Positions 1-10,608 of a stretch of DNA of 64,000 bases are shown piece after piece. The DNA lies in contig JANTUC010000001.1 of assembly GCA_026873275.1 (NCBI GenBank), forward strand, positions 3,348,001 to 3,412,000, written 5' to 3'. This DNA comes from Pseudopithomyces maydicus. Its lineage: Eukaryota; Ascomycota; Dothideomycetes; Pleosporales; Didymosphaeriaceae. The position numbers and the translations under genes were made by a program. Under the pieces are notes generated by a model that saw only the letters and a program-made list of their open reading frames with translations, ran no database searches and was not told the origin of the DNA. Numbering within the stretch: position 1 is the stretch's first letter; each line of letters opens with the position of its first letter.

Positions 1-830
1 TTGATATGCTGCACGGTAAGATCTTGGCGCAAGGACTTGAACTGATTACACATATAACCATAATTCTTATCAGTCTTCCACTTCTTGCGAAGCATGGAGA
101 GAGTCTGTTCAAGCACGTGCTGGGGCCGCACAGTCTCCGGTTTTGGGGGCGCTGTCAAACGGAAGTAGCTCTTTTCGAGATTCATGTTGGTTCCGACGCA
201 GGGCGCAGTGTCCATGTCGTTTTCGGAGTCGGGTTTCGGAGAGTTCCACGGTGGAGTCGAGGTGTTGCCGTTTTTGCCAAGCTGAAAGCGCTGCTTGCGC
301 TTTTCCAGGTCAGCTTGGTCGAACTTACTCGGGGCGTCTGCGGACAGGGCATTCTTCTTGTGACGCTTTTCGTTGTGGCCGTTGGAGAAGGTGATGCGGG
401 ATTCTAGATTAGTACGGCGCCAAGGCGGGATGGAGGTATCTGCAGATTCTGACATGTCGGACTTGTCTTGCGACTTGCGCTTCTTAGTTTGGGGTGATTC
501 AAGGGCGTGATTAGCGAGGCCACTAGGAGAAGAGAGAAGGGTGTTTATCTGGGATTGAGCTTGAAGCCGTCGCTCGTCCCTGAGAAGCTCCTGTGGCAGC
601 GGGTAGGTAGACCAGTCGACGCTCTCAAGCTGGCTCCGCTCGGCAAAGAAACTGATGATGTCTCTGAGCTTCTTCGTGGTGTCATCTCGGGAGATGCCGG
701 CGATGGCGTTCTCGGCCTCGAAGGCGCGACCAACGTACTCGCGAACAGCGGGCGACCACTCGACTTTCGCCGGCTTTGCGGGCTGGGCGGTGGTAGCCTG
801 GGGGGTCATGTCAAACAAAGGGTTGGCCAT
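1..830 (-). CDS. SAC3/GANP-domain protein, THP3/LENG8 type (partial, C-terminus outside window)
   Basis: The reading frame starts at the ATG at 828-830 and stays open to the window edge, giving the first 276 residues. The N-terminal part is low-complexity and basic (residues about 100-200, rich in Lys, Ser and Asn), as in the family. Near the left edge it contains YFRLTAPPKPETVRP followed by a segment ending in FKSLRQDLTVQHI, the conserved entry to the SAC3/GANP/PCI domain of the THP3 (yeast) and LENG8 (human) group. Members of that group act in the nucleus in mRNA processing and transcription elongation with Csn12. No intron is needed in the visible part. The gene is divergent from VPS36. 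Family assignment is firm; the specific role is inferred from relatives. Confidence 0.82.
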   Translation of the reverse strand, partial: MANPLFDMTPQATTAQPAKPAKVEWSPAVREYVGRAFEAENAIAGISRDDTTKKLRDIISFFAERSQLESVDWSTYPLPQELLRDERRLQAQSQINTLLSSPSGLANHALESPQTKKRKSQDKSDMSESADTSIPPWRRTNLESRITFSNGHNEKRHKKNALSADAPSKFDQADLEKRKQRFQLGKNGNTSTPPWNSPKPDSENDMDTAPCVGTNMNLEKSYFRLTAPPKPETVRPQHVLEQTLSMLRKKWKTDKNYGYMCNQFKSLRQDLTVQHI

Positions 831-1285
831 GAAAATGCCTATGACAACCTACTTCGGGCGGGGGAGGACGCGCCAGCGTGGTGCGCGCTGCAACGGTGTT
901 GTAGGCGGGAGGTTGCAGCGGGCTCGACCACGCCACGGTGGAGGTGTGGTTGGGCATCGCCATGACAACGCCCGCAGGAACGAAGACGGTAGAGGGGGTT
1001 AGAGGGGTAGCTACAGGGCACGAGACGGGAGAGGGGGTGCGAAAGAGAGGCAGGCCGCGCGCTGGCAATGGCAATTGCAATGCAGTGGACGGTGTGGAGG
1101 GACGCGAAGCGGGAGATGTGCGGTGAGGCAGTTAGTGTGCCCGGCTGGACGGCCGCCAAGCCCCGCTTGCCACCCTGGGACGCGCCAGTGACGAGGAGGG
1201 GCTGGTGTATCACTGACTGGCTGAGCCCTCATGAGGGTGGTCACACTCGCAGCTCCTGTGGCTACAGGCAACACGCCCCCGATGC
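831..1285. promoter_or_regulatory. Divergent intergenic region (THP3-like / VPS36)
   Basis: About 455 bp separate the two start codons, so this must hold both promoters. It is GC-rich with purine-rich runs. No clear TATA element or other site was recognised, and the short open frames here overlap on both strands and look like chance. Confidence 0.5.
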
Positions 1286-3215
1286 ATGGACTGGATGTTT
1301 TTGCACCAGCTCGATCTAACCACGGCACTGCGCCCGTCCTTGCTGCCCGAGGAGACGCTCTTGTTTGTGCAGGACGCAGTTGGCTTGTATGAGGGGTATG
1401 TCGTCGCCCGCCTGCCCACCTGCCCACCTGCCCACCTGCCTACTACCCCAGAAGCACCGTTGACCCGGGTCCAGCAAATTCAAAATCCCACAGTACCAAA
1501 ACGGGCAGGCCTACTTGACCTCCCACAGGGTGTGCTATGTAGACCACAGCGAGCCGCGGAAGAACTCCGTCGCCATCTTTCTCAAGGATGTAGACCGTCC
1601 CGAGTTCTACGTAAGCCGCGTATGTTCGGTGCATGTCTATATATCTAGCTCACTGGCTGCAGGCTGGCTTTCTCAAATCCTCTCCCAAAATCACTCTCTT
1701 CCCCAAGCCCTTGAAGCAGCTTACCCGGGGGCTTCGCCCGCGGCGGGCAATCAACCTACCACGCCTGAACGACGAGGTAGCCCGGCCCCTGCAGCGACTC
1801 CCTCGGCCAACGCAACATGGGTTTGTCCTATATGCTCCTTCTCGAATCCAGTGCCATCCAATTTCGATCCTGCCACTGCGAATGCTCGAACTCCACTTCC
1901 GCCATGTCTCGCATGTGGCATAAAGCCTCCACTGGTACACGTGGTCAAGGCTGCCATATCCGCCATGTCTAACAGGCATACGCCAGCATTACCACCAGCT
2001 TATAACGGAGGAGCATCCAGTTCCTTGAAAGCAGATTCTGGAAGTCTTCCTTCTTCAGCAACAGCTTCCATCTCATGTCCAAGATGCACTTTCCAAAACC
2101 ATCCCTCGTTAGCAACCTGTGAGATGTGCGGAGCCCCACTTGCGTCTGCCCCTGATAAAAGGCTGGACATGGTCCAAGAAATTGGAAGAGCCGATTCTCC
2201 AGGCCCCTCGTTGAGCAGCCCGCTCAAAGACGAAACGATCCAGTCCATCAAGTTTTCTTTCCGCAGCGGCGGCGAGAAGATTTTCTACGAACGGCTGAAA
2301 AACGCCCTCGTACAACGCAAATGGCTTCTCCAGAGCGCGCCGCCAATCCCAAAACCACGACCGGCATCGGGCTCGTTTGAAGACGCCTACTCAGCTGGCG
2401 CAGATATGCCGACAGCTAATCCCGAGCGTAGCAAGGTAGTTGGAATAGCTGGGCTGGAGCGCAGGGGCCTCGAACAACGCAAGAACAACGAAGTCATGAT
2501 TGGGAATGCTTTCGAAGATCTTGAGGCTCTGATGACCTCGGCCAAGGAGATCATTGCGCTGGCTGAGCAGTTTTCCTCCCAGGCAAATCTTGGTACTAAT
2601 GGAAGTTCTGAAGCAAGTGCGCTAGCTTCGCAATCGGCGTCTACACTGGGCCTCGTAACTACCAAAGACATGCTGGGATCCGGCTCCGGCTCCGAGTCCC
2701 TCTACGTATCGGAGCTATCGAGAAATCTCGCGGAATGGCTGACTGACGACACACGAGGTATACTGCGGAAAGAAGGTGGCATCATGACACTAGTCGATCT
2801 TTGGGCAGTGTTCAATCGTGCAAGAGGCGGCGTGGAACTGGTCAGCCCATCGGACTTTGAGAAGGCGGCAAGGATGTGGGACAAGCTGAAGTTGCCAATT
2901 CGGCTTCGTCAGTTCAAGAGCGGACTGCTCGTCGTGCAAGGTCGTGACCGGACCGACGAGAAGACCATTGCCAGTCTTCTCGCATGGCTCAAAGAGCTCC
3001 ATAGTGCTTCATCTGCGGTAGATGTCTTATGGGATGCACAAACATTCGGGAGAGGCGTTACTGCACAGGAAACTGCAGAGAGGTTTGGCTGGAGTGTTGG
3101 TGTTGCTACAGAAGAGCTTGAGATGGCTGAAGAAGCCGGTGCGTTATGTCGCGAACAAGGTCTAGACGGTATCAAGTTCTGGGAGAACTGGCTGGTCAAA
3201 ATGCCATGCCAGTAG
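1286..3215 (+). CDS. VPS36: ESCRT-II subunit Vps36 (GLUE domain, two NZF zinc fingers); one apparent frameshift
   Basis: Vps36 links ubiquitinated cargo and phosphoinositides on endosomes to ESCRT-II during multivesicular body sorting. Exons read 1286-1395, 1475-1610 and 1663-3215; both introns are GT-AG and phase-consistent. The first exons encode the GLUE start (LFVQDAVGLYEG, then YQNGQAYLTSHRVCYVD) and its strand SSPKITLFPKP. NZF1 (WVCPICSF, later CLACG) and NZF2 (ISCPRCTFQN, later CEMCG) sit inside the GLUE domain, as in yeast Vps36. The EAP30-type winged-helix part follows (GIAGLERRGLEQRKNNEV onward). The frame must change between the GLUE strand and NZF1. One extra G in the G5 run at 1727-1731 restores a continuous 599-residue frame and the total then divides by three. 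I read this as a sequencing error; an unusual short intron is the alternative. Confidence 0.9.
1411..1440. repeat. 8-bp tandem repeat inside VPS36 intron 1
   Basis: The unit CCTGCCCA is repeated nearly four times. It lies entirely inside the first intron, so length changes would not affect the protein. Confidence 0.85.
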
Positions 3216-3495
3216 CCATCTCTGGCCCCAAGATCTTTAAATGACCGTTTCTTTAGAACAAGGAAATGTCCGAGCGTTAGTTCGACATATATCAATACCC
3301 ACAGTAACAAATATATATGTATTGCTTCACAGAGACTCATATAACATAACAAATTGTTGACTATATTCCATTTATTTACTAAGTTAGCTGCACAAGGCTC
3401 AGCCAGCTACCCCGCTCAGTATCAGAATACCTGCACGAAACATCTCGTACGCCAACAACACAAGCCTTCTCACCCCATCAGTTCGAGAAGCACAG

Positions 3496-5740
3496 ATGGA
3501 CAACAGCGCGAACTCGCATCTGGATGAAATCGAGGCGCGAAAGTCGGCGTCCTTCCGAGCATTTGACAAGTGGCGATTCGGCGACCGAGCAGGGTACAGT
3601 GATACCGAAGCATATCGTACAAGAGAAGGCAAGGAAAACTGGCTCCGAAAAGATAAAACTGCGCTGCAAGCAGAGAGCAATGCGGGTGATTTAGCGAACA
3701 TGATACAATCTGTGCTGTATCCCACACCTGACGGTCGATTGCGGCGCAAATCTTTGGCGACAGCGTGGCAGAACGCTGCACGAGAGACGCAAGAGGCAGA
3801 ACTTGGCCGCAGCATCGCTTCACGGGAACGAAAAGCGAATCATCATCCCTGGTTTGTAAGCGGTGTGCACGTTTCATATCTCTCATGGTTCAATCACGAA
3901 CTAGCAAAGAAGCGCCTAAAAGGGCTATCGAGTGGGTAAATGCTTCTTTTTCAGTCAAAGTAATGCTAAGATTCGTAGACGACGACGTTTCATATCTTGA
4001 AAGTCGCTCTCTAGATTCGCATTTTCAGCTTCTGAACGTCTGGTTGGATGCTTGTGATGATCATGTCCACGACCAAGGAAGAGCTAACAAGTTACTTGCT
4101 CTACCCAAGCGCCTTCTCTATGTCGGATGCCCCAAACACCTTCAAGAGTTATCTATCGTGAGTGTAGATAATTTGGATAGCGCAATCGGTTCACAAACTG
4201 GGTCAAAGCACCTATTCTCAGAATTTGCCTCCCTATCGGATACCCTCTTGGAGTATCCTAGATATGCAGGTTCATCACTACCGCCCCCTTTACTCCCGAA
4301 AACGACGCATCGGACCATATCTCACTCTTTCACATCGATGGGGTGGTCCTTACCAAGAATACTGGACGACGAAAGCAAACATCGACGCCCGTTCCATATC
4401 ACTACCATACGCCAGTCTCCCTCCTACCTTCCAGGATGCCATCACAACCACCCGCCGCCTCGGCTTCGAATACATCTGGATCGACTCCCTCTGCATCGTA
4501 CAAGACGACCCAGACGAACTCCACGCCGAGATGAAGAAAATGGAGGACATCTATTCAGGCGCAGCATGCACCCTCGCTGCAACCTCAGCCTCAGGTTGTA
4601 CAGATGGGTTCCTTCGTCGCGATCTCACGCTCGACACCCGCACCGAGCAAAAGCGTTCCAAAGATCCCGCAGACACCTTCGTGATAGCGGCGGCGTCCGC
4701 GTTTAGCACTGAGATCGAGGGCGCCGAGCTCAACACCCGCGGGTGGATCCTCCAAGAGCGCGCTCTCTCCCGCCGGACGCTGCACTTTGGCCGCGCGCAA
4801 ACTTACTGGGAGTGTGGCGAGGGCCTCCTCTGTGAGGCCGTGAGAGGTACAAGATACATCCCGTACGTAACACCATTCATCCCTTCCTTCCTTCCTTCCC
4901 TTCCTTCCGCTCCTTCCCTTCCCTCCGTTCCTTCTCATCCTACCCATTCTTCCTATTTCCCTCTCCCTTTTCCTCCCCTCCACTCCAGCTCACCAATCAT
5001 CAGATCCCCCACCCCACTCTCCACCTCCTCCTTCCCCCTCCTCTCCGCCCGCTCCCTCCACACGTTCCGCAAATCCTACGCCAAGATCCTAACCCAAGTC
5101 TTCACAATGTACTCCGCGCTTCACCTTACGCATGTGGAAGACCGAATCTGGGCACTCACAGGCCTCGAGTACCGTCTCGCGCGCATATACCCTTCGTACA
5201 TCATCTACGGCGTCGTGTCTGTCTTGCTGCATGAGACGTTGCTGTGGAAGCCGCGCGAGGAAGGGAGCGTGGGGTGTATGCGGAGGATAGATTTTGGGAT
5301 TGGAAAAGAAGGCGGGGAGGCGGAATCTGGGGGAGTAATGGCTTGGGCAATGGACCGCCGAGTTGGTCGTGGATGGCGTATACAGGGGCAATTTCATATG
5401 TTAAGCTTCCATCTTTCGTCGTGTACATGTCTGTGACATTTGAGTTTGAGGAGCGAACGAAGGGGTGTGCGTTGAGGTGTGAGATGTGGAGGGTGCCACG
5501 GCAGGAAACTGTGGATTCGGGGCATGTGAAATTTGTGTGTTATGATGATGGGAGGGGGTAGAAGAGGAGGATGGAGAGCAGGATCGGGTGTGGGATTTTG
5601 TGCCGCTTGTGCAGCATAAGTATCGGCTAACGTATGGGCTGTTGGTGGAGGAAGAAGGGAATGCGTATGTTAGGGTAGGGGTGGCGGCTTTCGCGAGGGT
5701 GGGTGCGGGGGAGAAGGTTGCTGGGGTAAGAGTGATTTAG
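3496..5740 (+). CDS. HET-domain (heterokaryon incompatibility) protein; two apparent frameshifts
   Basis: HET-domain proteins trigger cell death after fusion of unlike hyphae; some act as signal-transducing partners of NLRs. The core is seen after 4300: GPYLTLSHRWGG, then FEYIWIDSLCIVQDD and the MEDIYSGAACTLAATSA segment, followed by GWILQERALSRRTLHFG. The family's C-terminal PSWSWMAYTGAI and a VEEEGNAYVRVG segment follow. Suggested exons are 3496-3862, 3955-4157, 4222-4862 and 4989-5740. The 4158-4221 intron is well supported; the first intron's borders are uncertain and the third could end at 4988 or 5003. Reading through to 5740 needs one extra G in each of two G5 runs, 5329-5333 and 5554-5558; with both added the length divides by three (about 654 residues). 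Because both breaks sit in identical homopolymers, I favour sequence error over a real pseudogene. Confidence 0.8.
4881..4981. repeat. CT-rich tract with CCTT microsatellite in HET-gene intron
   Basis: A polypyrimidine stretch with repeated CCTT/TTCCC units lies between donor GTACGT at 4863 and the acceptors CCAG at 4988 or TCAG at 5003. In translation it would give a Pro/Ser-only insert in the middle of the protein, which supports its being intronic. Both possible introns (126 and 141 bp) are multiples of three and free of stops. Confidence 0.65.
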
Positions 5741-6543
5741 GAATAGTTGAGGGCTAGTGGTTACCTGTTTGAACGGGGTTTCGATAGACGGTAGGATGGT
5801 TTTTGTGTGTATATTTTTATGAATTGTCTAATCACTTCCTTGAATACCCAACCTAGTATTTTGATGACCTCATTTGACTCTTACTCTTAGCTTATATATT
5901 CACTCATGTTAGAATACTCTCGATAAAATGGTACTAATCCTTGTGCCTAGCCAACAATTTAACTCCCAAGGACCACGAGACAGACATCCAAATACAAGTA
6001 ATACTCGGTCGAAAACACTGAGCAAGTTGGTCAGCCAGGTTAGTCAATCAGTCATGGCACCTCCATTTTCCGTAACACGCAGCGCCCCATGAATCTACTC
6101 TCCCTTCTTGCAAATAGCACCCACCCATGTAGAAACCGATCAGTTCACCACATGTGCTCCCATATTTCTTATATTTTATCGGCTCTCTTCTCATTGATCT
6201 TCGAATATCATTAAAGCTAGAGTCGACCAACTAACTCATCAAGATACATACACATACTCCTCTTCAGTCCTCGGCGTCCAGCCTCCCAACACCATCATCT
6301 TGATACATGATCCCCACCTTTTTCCAGTCTTCATAAATCATATCACATATTCGACTGAACACAAAAAGAAAAAACAAACAAGCGCACAACGCTCCAGTAC
6401 ACTCCAAAACTGCCCTGCCATGCCATCTCATCACACCCATCTGCCCCACAACTTTTTTTATATTATTTTCGCCGGAAACTACGACACAAGCAAATGGTCA
6501 GACCACATACATCCATGATCGACAAACTGCCATTACAGCATTC
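5741..6543. other. Convergent intergenic region, no gene seen
   Basis: This is the shared 3' region of the HET gene (plus) and the PAS gene (minus). It is AT-rich with A-rich runs near 6370 and poly-T near 6455. No coding segment or repeat was recognised. Confidence 0.5.
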
Positions 6544-8097
6544 CTAGTTCAACCCTGGATCACCGAATCCAAATGGGTCATTGCTCGACGAGCTCCCAGA
6601 TCCCGACGCATATCCCGACGGGACCATGGAATGTTTCTCTCGCTGTTCATTTCCCAGTGCAGGTTCCCAAATCGGGAATCCGTCTGGCGGCTGGGCTTCA
6701 CCTACAGGCCCAGCCCGGGGATCCGCATACTCGGCGAGACTCCCGTTGATGCCGACAAGCGCCCAGGCGAAGACTGCAACATCGCGAATAGTTTGCATAA
6801 AGGAGCTTTGCAAAGGTCCAGGGGGACCGGCTTGAGACATGGCGGGGTGAACGGCGCCAAGGGGGTATGGTGGCATTTGTGGCAGAGAAGGCTGGAACAT
6901 GGGTTGATGGGCCCATGGAGCAGCAAAAACGCCGCTGTGACCCTGAGGCTGGGGTGTTGGTTTGGGTTGCTCGGGTCGGGCGCGGCGGAGGCACACTACG
7001 AGGCCATCGGAAGTGCAGGACACGACCGCTTCAAGCTCAATGGGTTCGTCGCGCGTATCAGAATATGGCGAGCTCACTGCCAAGGAAGAAGTAACTGAAC
7101 GTGCTTCGGAGTGGCCGTTGGAACGGTCCGCGCTGTTGCCAGAGTCCCCTGATTCAAGGTGCGCCCCATTGGTGCTGTGAGAGCGGCTGTTCCAAGACTC
7201 ATCGCGCGATAGAGAAGGCTCTCCGTTTGTTGTCGTAGTTTCTGATTCGCCGTCGGATGATGTGACATCCGTCATGATGTCATCTTCGCTCTCCGAGGTC
7301 AATGGATCTGGAGGATCATCTTGACGTGGGTCGCGGAAGAAAAAGCGAAGGTACGCGATGGAGTCGTTCCCTTTAGCCGACTCCAGACACTTGACGGAAC
7401 CCTGCAAGCAATCTTCAGCAATGCAGAAATAGAAGCTACGTCCGATGATCTCGTCGCTCGGGATACCGAGAATATCCTCGATACCACTGGTGGCATACAT
7501 AACGGTCAAGGTGCGCGTGAAACGATTGAGAAAAAGAGCGGCACGTGGCTCATGCGTCTGTGATTCAGGACCAAGGGAGAAATTGCTGGACAAGTGAGAT
7601 AACATATGGTAACGTGGGTCCTGAGGAGACGAAGAGAAAAGCTTTCGCACAATCGGTGCTTCTTGGGCGCGTTCTATTTGGTGGGGGTCAGTGATGTACG
7701 ATGTATGCTCTAGTGACACTTACTCTGGCTGTTCATGCCCTGGCGATAGACAGAAGTGCAGCAGACCATGACATCGTACACGATAGAGAAACAACATTCG
7801 CAGCCGACCCAATCGCCCTGGCGGTTCTTGATACGACAGTAAGATAATACAGATGCTTTGTCGAGCCTCACACTGCGGTCATGCAGCTGTTTGGCGACGG
7901 GAACCTCGTCCGGGTGGAAGAAATCCCATACTGACTTGTTGACAACCTCGTCCGGAGTATGACCGAGGATATCGACTATCGAATCCGAAGAGTAGAGGAT
8001 ACGGGCATCCTCAGAGAGGTCTGCAGTCATTAGCTCTACCGCTCGTTGAGCAAAGTCGAGGTGACCGACCATGGATGGTGATGAAGGTGGTGTCCAT
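6544..8097 (-). CDS. PAS-domain protein (fungal, white-collar-like PAS fold without a LOV cysteine motif)
   Basis: Exons are 8097-8070, 8020-7724 and 7673-6544 (484 residues). The tiny first exon encodes MDTTFITIH and joins through a 49-bp intron to DLSEDARILYSSDSIVDILG, which restores the conserved start of PAS domain 1; starting at the downstream Met (8072) would lose it. PAS 1 runs to about residue 105 (PDEVVNKSVWDFFHPDE). A second PAS-like region covers about 110-210 (VMYATSGIEDILGIPSDEI, then GRSFYFCIAEDCL). The rest is Ser/Asp-rich, then Pro/Gln-rich, as in regulators. I see neither the flavin-binding LOV motif nor a zinc finger, so photoreception is not supported. PAS domains usually mediate sensing or dimerisation; the actual signal is unknown. 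Confidence 0.8.
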
Positions 8098-10608
8098 TGT
8101 GGGAAGCGTTGCAGGGAATTATGGGTGGAGTGCCTGGGTTGGAAGACTTCACTCGCCTTGGTCCGGATGGGGCGAATCTAATAATTCGCAAGGGACCGGC
8201 GGTGGAGACGACCGACGTAGGTGAAGCTGCCTGAGCAGCTTGCAGCAGCTGGAGAGGAGTGAGGCTGAAGGATCAGGACGGGTGGTATAAGGGTCGAGGG
8301 GGAAAATTATATGAGGATGGAGGGTTCCCAGTGGGGTTAGTGGGCTGCTGTGCTCACTGACGCATGCTGCAGACACGGGGCAGAGGCGAGGAAAGAAATG
8401 GTCGGGGCGACCAGGGTGATAGGGCAGGTGTCGAGTGAGGCGTCGAGTTGCGAGGTGGAAGGCGTCCTACGAGGGAACAAGCGCCACAACGTCAGTGAAC
8501 AGGTTCAGACCCTGCGCGCGCCGGGAGAAACGGACGGCTGTAGCGCGAGAACGCCCACGAGGGACAACGGCTGCAGTGGAGAAGCAACGCGGACAGGCAG
8601 CTGGTTCCGGCAAGCGACACGACTCGTGGGGTGGTGCTGTGTGGAGGGGTCAAGTTGGTTGCAGCAGCAGCAGCAATGCGAGGATCGACGCAATGCCGAC
8701 GCCTTCCTCTTCCTAGGAGAGGCAGGCACGTTACAGCAGGAATTCCCAGGTTAGCAGGCGCCACCGACTTCGGCAGACAGGCTAGAGAACTATTTGAAGC
8801 CTAGGTGCCGATAAAAACAGCAGAAAAGGCGAGCTGCTCCGTGGTCGCCGCAACGACGCTGGAACCATATGGACCACCACTGCCGACAATGAACACACCC
8901 CTTGCAAGATAGGCACGTGCCCTGTGCCGTTCAGACGAAGCATCTGTAGCAAATGAACACCCTGTGGGACGGCCTCTTGCATCTGCTGTGACCGCCCTCA
9001 CACCACACTGACAGACGCAACCACCACGGCACTTGGGTGGTCCGGCAGCCTAGCCACGTTGTACGCCGCAGCAGCGAGTGCACAGAATCTTCCAGCGAAC
9101 TCGACCTGTCCAGCCCAGACCGTCGTCATGTTGATCTGCTCGAGCCGCGCCCGCTCGAAGCGAGAGGTTCGGAGTCAGTTCCGAGTAATCCTCCTAGCCC
9201 AGGGCCACCACCTCGAATTAGTATACCAGTGAAGATCCTTGACGGCCAGCATCACCGAAGCCTGTCTGCCAGTTGACAAGTATATGAGAGCCCAGCATGG
9301 CCTGCTCTCGCGTCTCACAGTTTCAACCTGTCGCCGAAGCCGTCTTCTCATCGACGATCTCCCTCGCACTAGCGCTGCACTTCCCACAGTCGCCAAGACG
9401 TGCGATTCCTCTGCGCCCGAAGTGCCGCCAGCTGCGACTCCACCAAGGAAGGCATCCCGTGTCCAGAGGCTGCTTCTGGGCACCAGGACGACAGAACGAT
9501 GTCTTGCCCGTGCCCGAGCGTCCTTCCGCATCCCACATTGTCTGCAATATCTCATCAGACGAGAAGTAAGAACCCAACAGACCCACTCCACTAACCACCT
9601 ACCGTAACCCAAGAAACGGGGAGCTGGTGCACTGCTTCCGGTCTGCCGCACCCTGCATTAGTCGGCTGACATGCAGTATGTATGCACACCCGAAATGCCT
9701 GGTCACAGTATGGTACGCTCCTTCTTTCAACCTACAGCTGCGAGGAGGACAAGGTCAGTCGATCGGTGAGATGCCGAACACTGGCGAGCGCGAACACAAT
9801 CCCACTGTCCAGGGTCGTGTTTGAACCCCACTCAATCAGCCCGCCAGGCGCCAGCTCGATGCTCGTTTTGATGCCACGGAAGTTTCCGTACACCGTTCGG
9901 CGAGACGTCCAACACGGTGATGCCTGCGTAGAACAATGGCTATGCTAGAAGTTTTGAGCACAACTTCGCTCCAGCTGAGAAGAGGATCCCCTTTCTCCGT
10001 GGAATTGACATCCGAATCCGCAGCAACAGTGCTATGCTGGCATATGGCATGGTCCCCTATTCCATTCTACTGAGCGTTCCCTGCTTGTGGACATAGCGTA
10101 CCGTGTGCCACCATGATGATAATCTGGCCCAAAATACATAGGCCGAGGCAGTAGCTTACACTGAACTATATGTAGAGTAGCATGTTGGTGGAACTCAGCA
10201 CGGATCACGAAATGCAACGCATGCATTTTGGTTCGTACTCTCCCATCGCCCACTCATCATCACAGTGACTCTCGAATGTGAGTCGGATTTCGACACGGTA
10301 TACAGAGTGGATATCAGGTGTCTCCAAATCTGTACTTGTGAAGGATCATGATCATGCGCAATACGAACATCACCAAAGCCTCCAGCAGCGTTCCATATCA
10401 TCAAGTCGTTGAACAAAGTAGTAGAATAAAATAACGAGGGTATATACAAACACCTGGCCGTTCCCCTTTCGGATGCAAATATCCTATCAAAACAATCACA
10501 CCATAATATCCACTTTTCAACAGTCATCCGAAACATATACTTTCCTAATTGCAAAAATCGAAAGACACTTGCATTTTGTAGTCCCACCCACACGAGCACT
10601 CACCCCCC
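8098..10608. other. Gene-poor 2.5-kb region, no gene supported
   Basis: The stretch lies between the PAS gene start and the 3' end of the purine permease. Many short frames exist on both strands with Arg/Pro-rich content, but none shows a recognisable domain or a coherent exon chain. It includes a short trinucleotide repeat (GCA)5 at 8661-8675. It probably holds the PAS gene promoter and a long 5' leader, and could hold a noncoding transcript. Confidence 0.45.

Noticed and set aside
1286..3215. VPS36 as a pseudogene because of its frame break
   Set aside because: The only defect is one base in a G5 run; domains on both sides are intact, and VPS36 is a conserved ESCRT-II gene not expected to be lost.
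8661..8675. (GCA)5 repeat as a poly-Gln coding segment
   Set aside because: It is too short, and no supported gene covers it.
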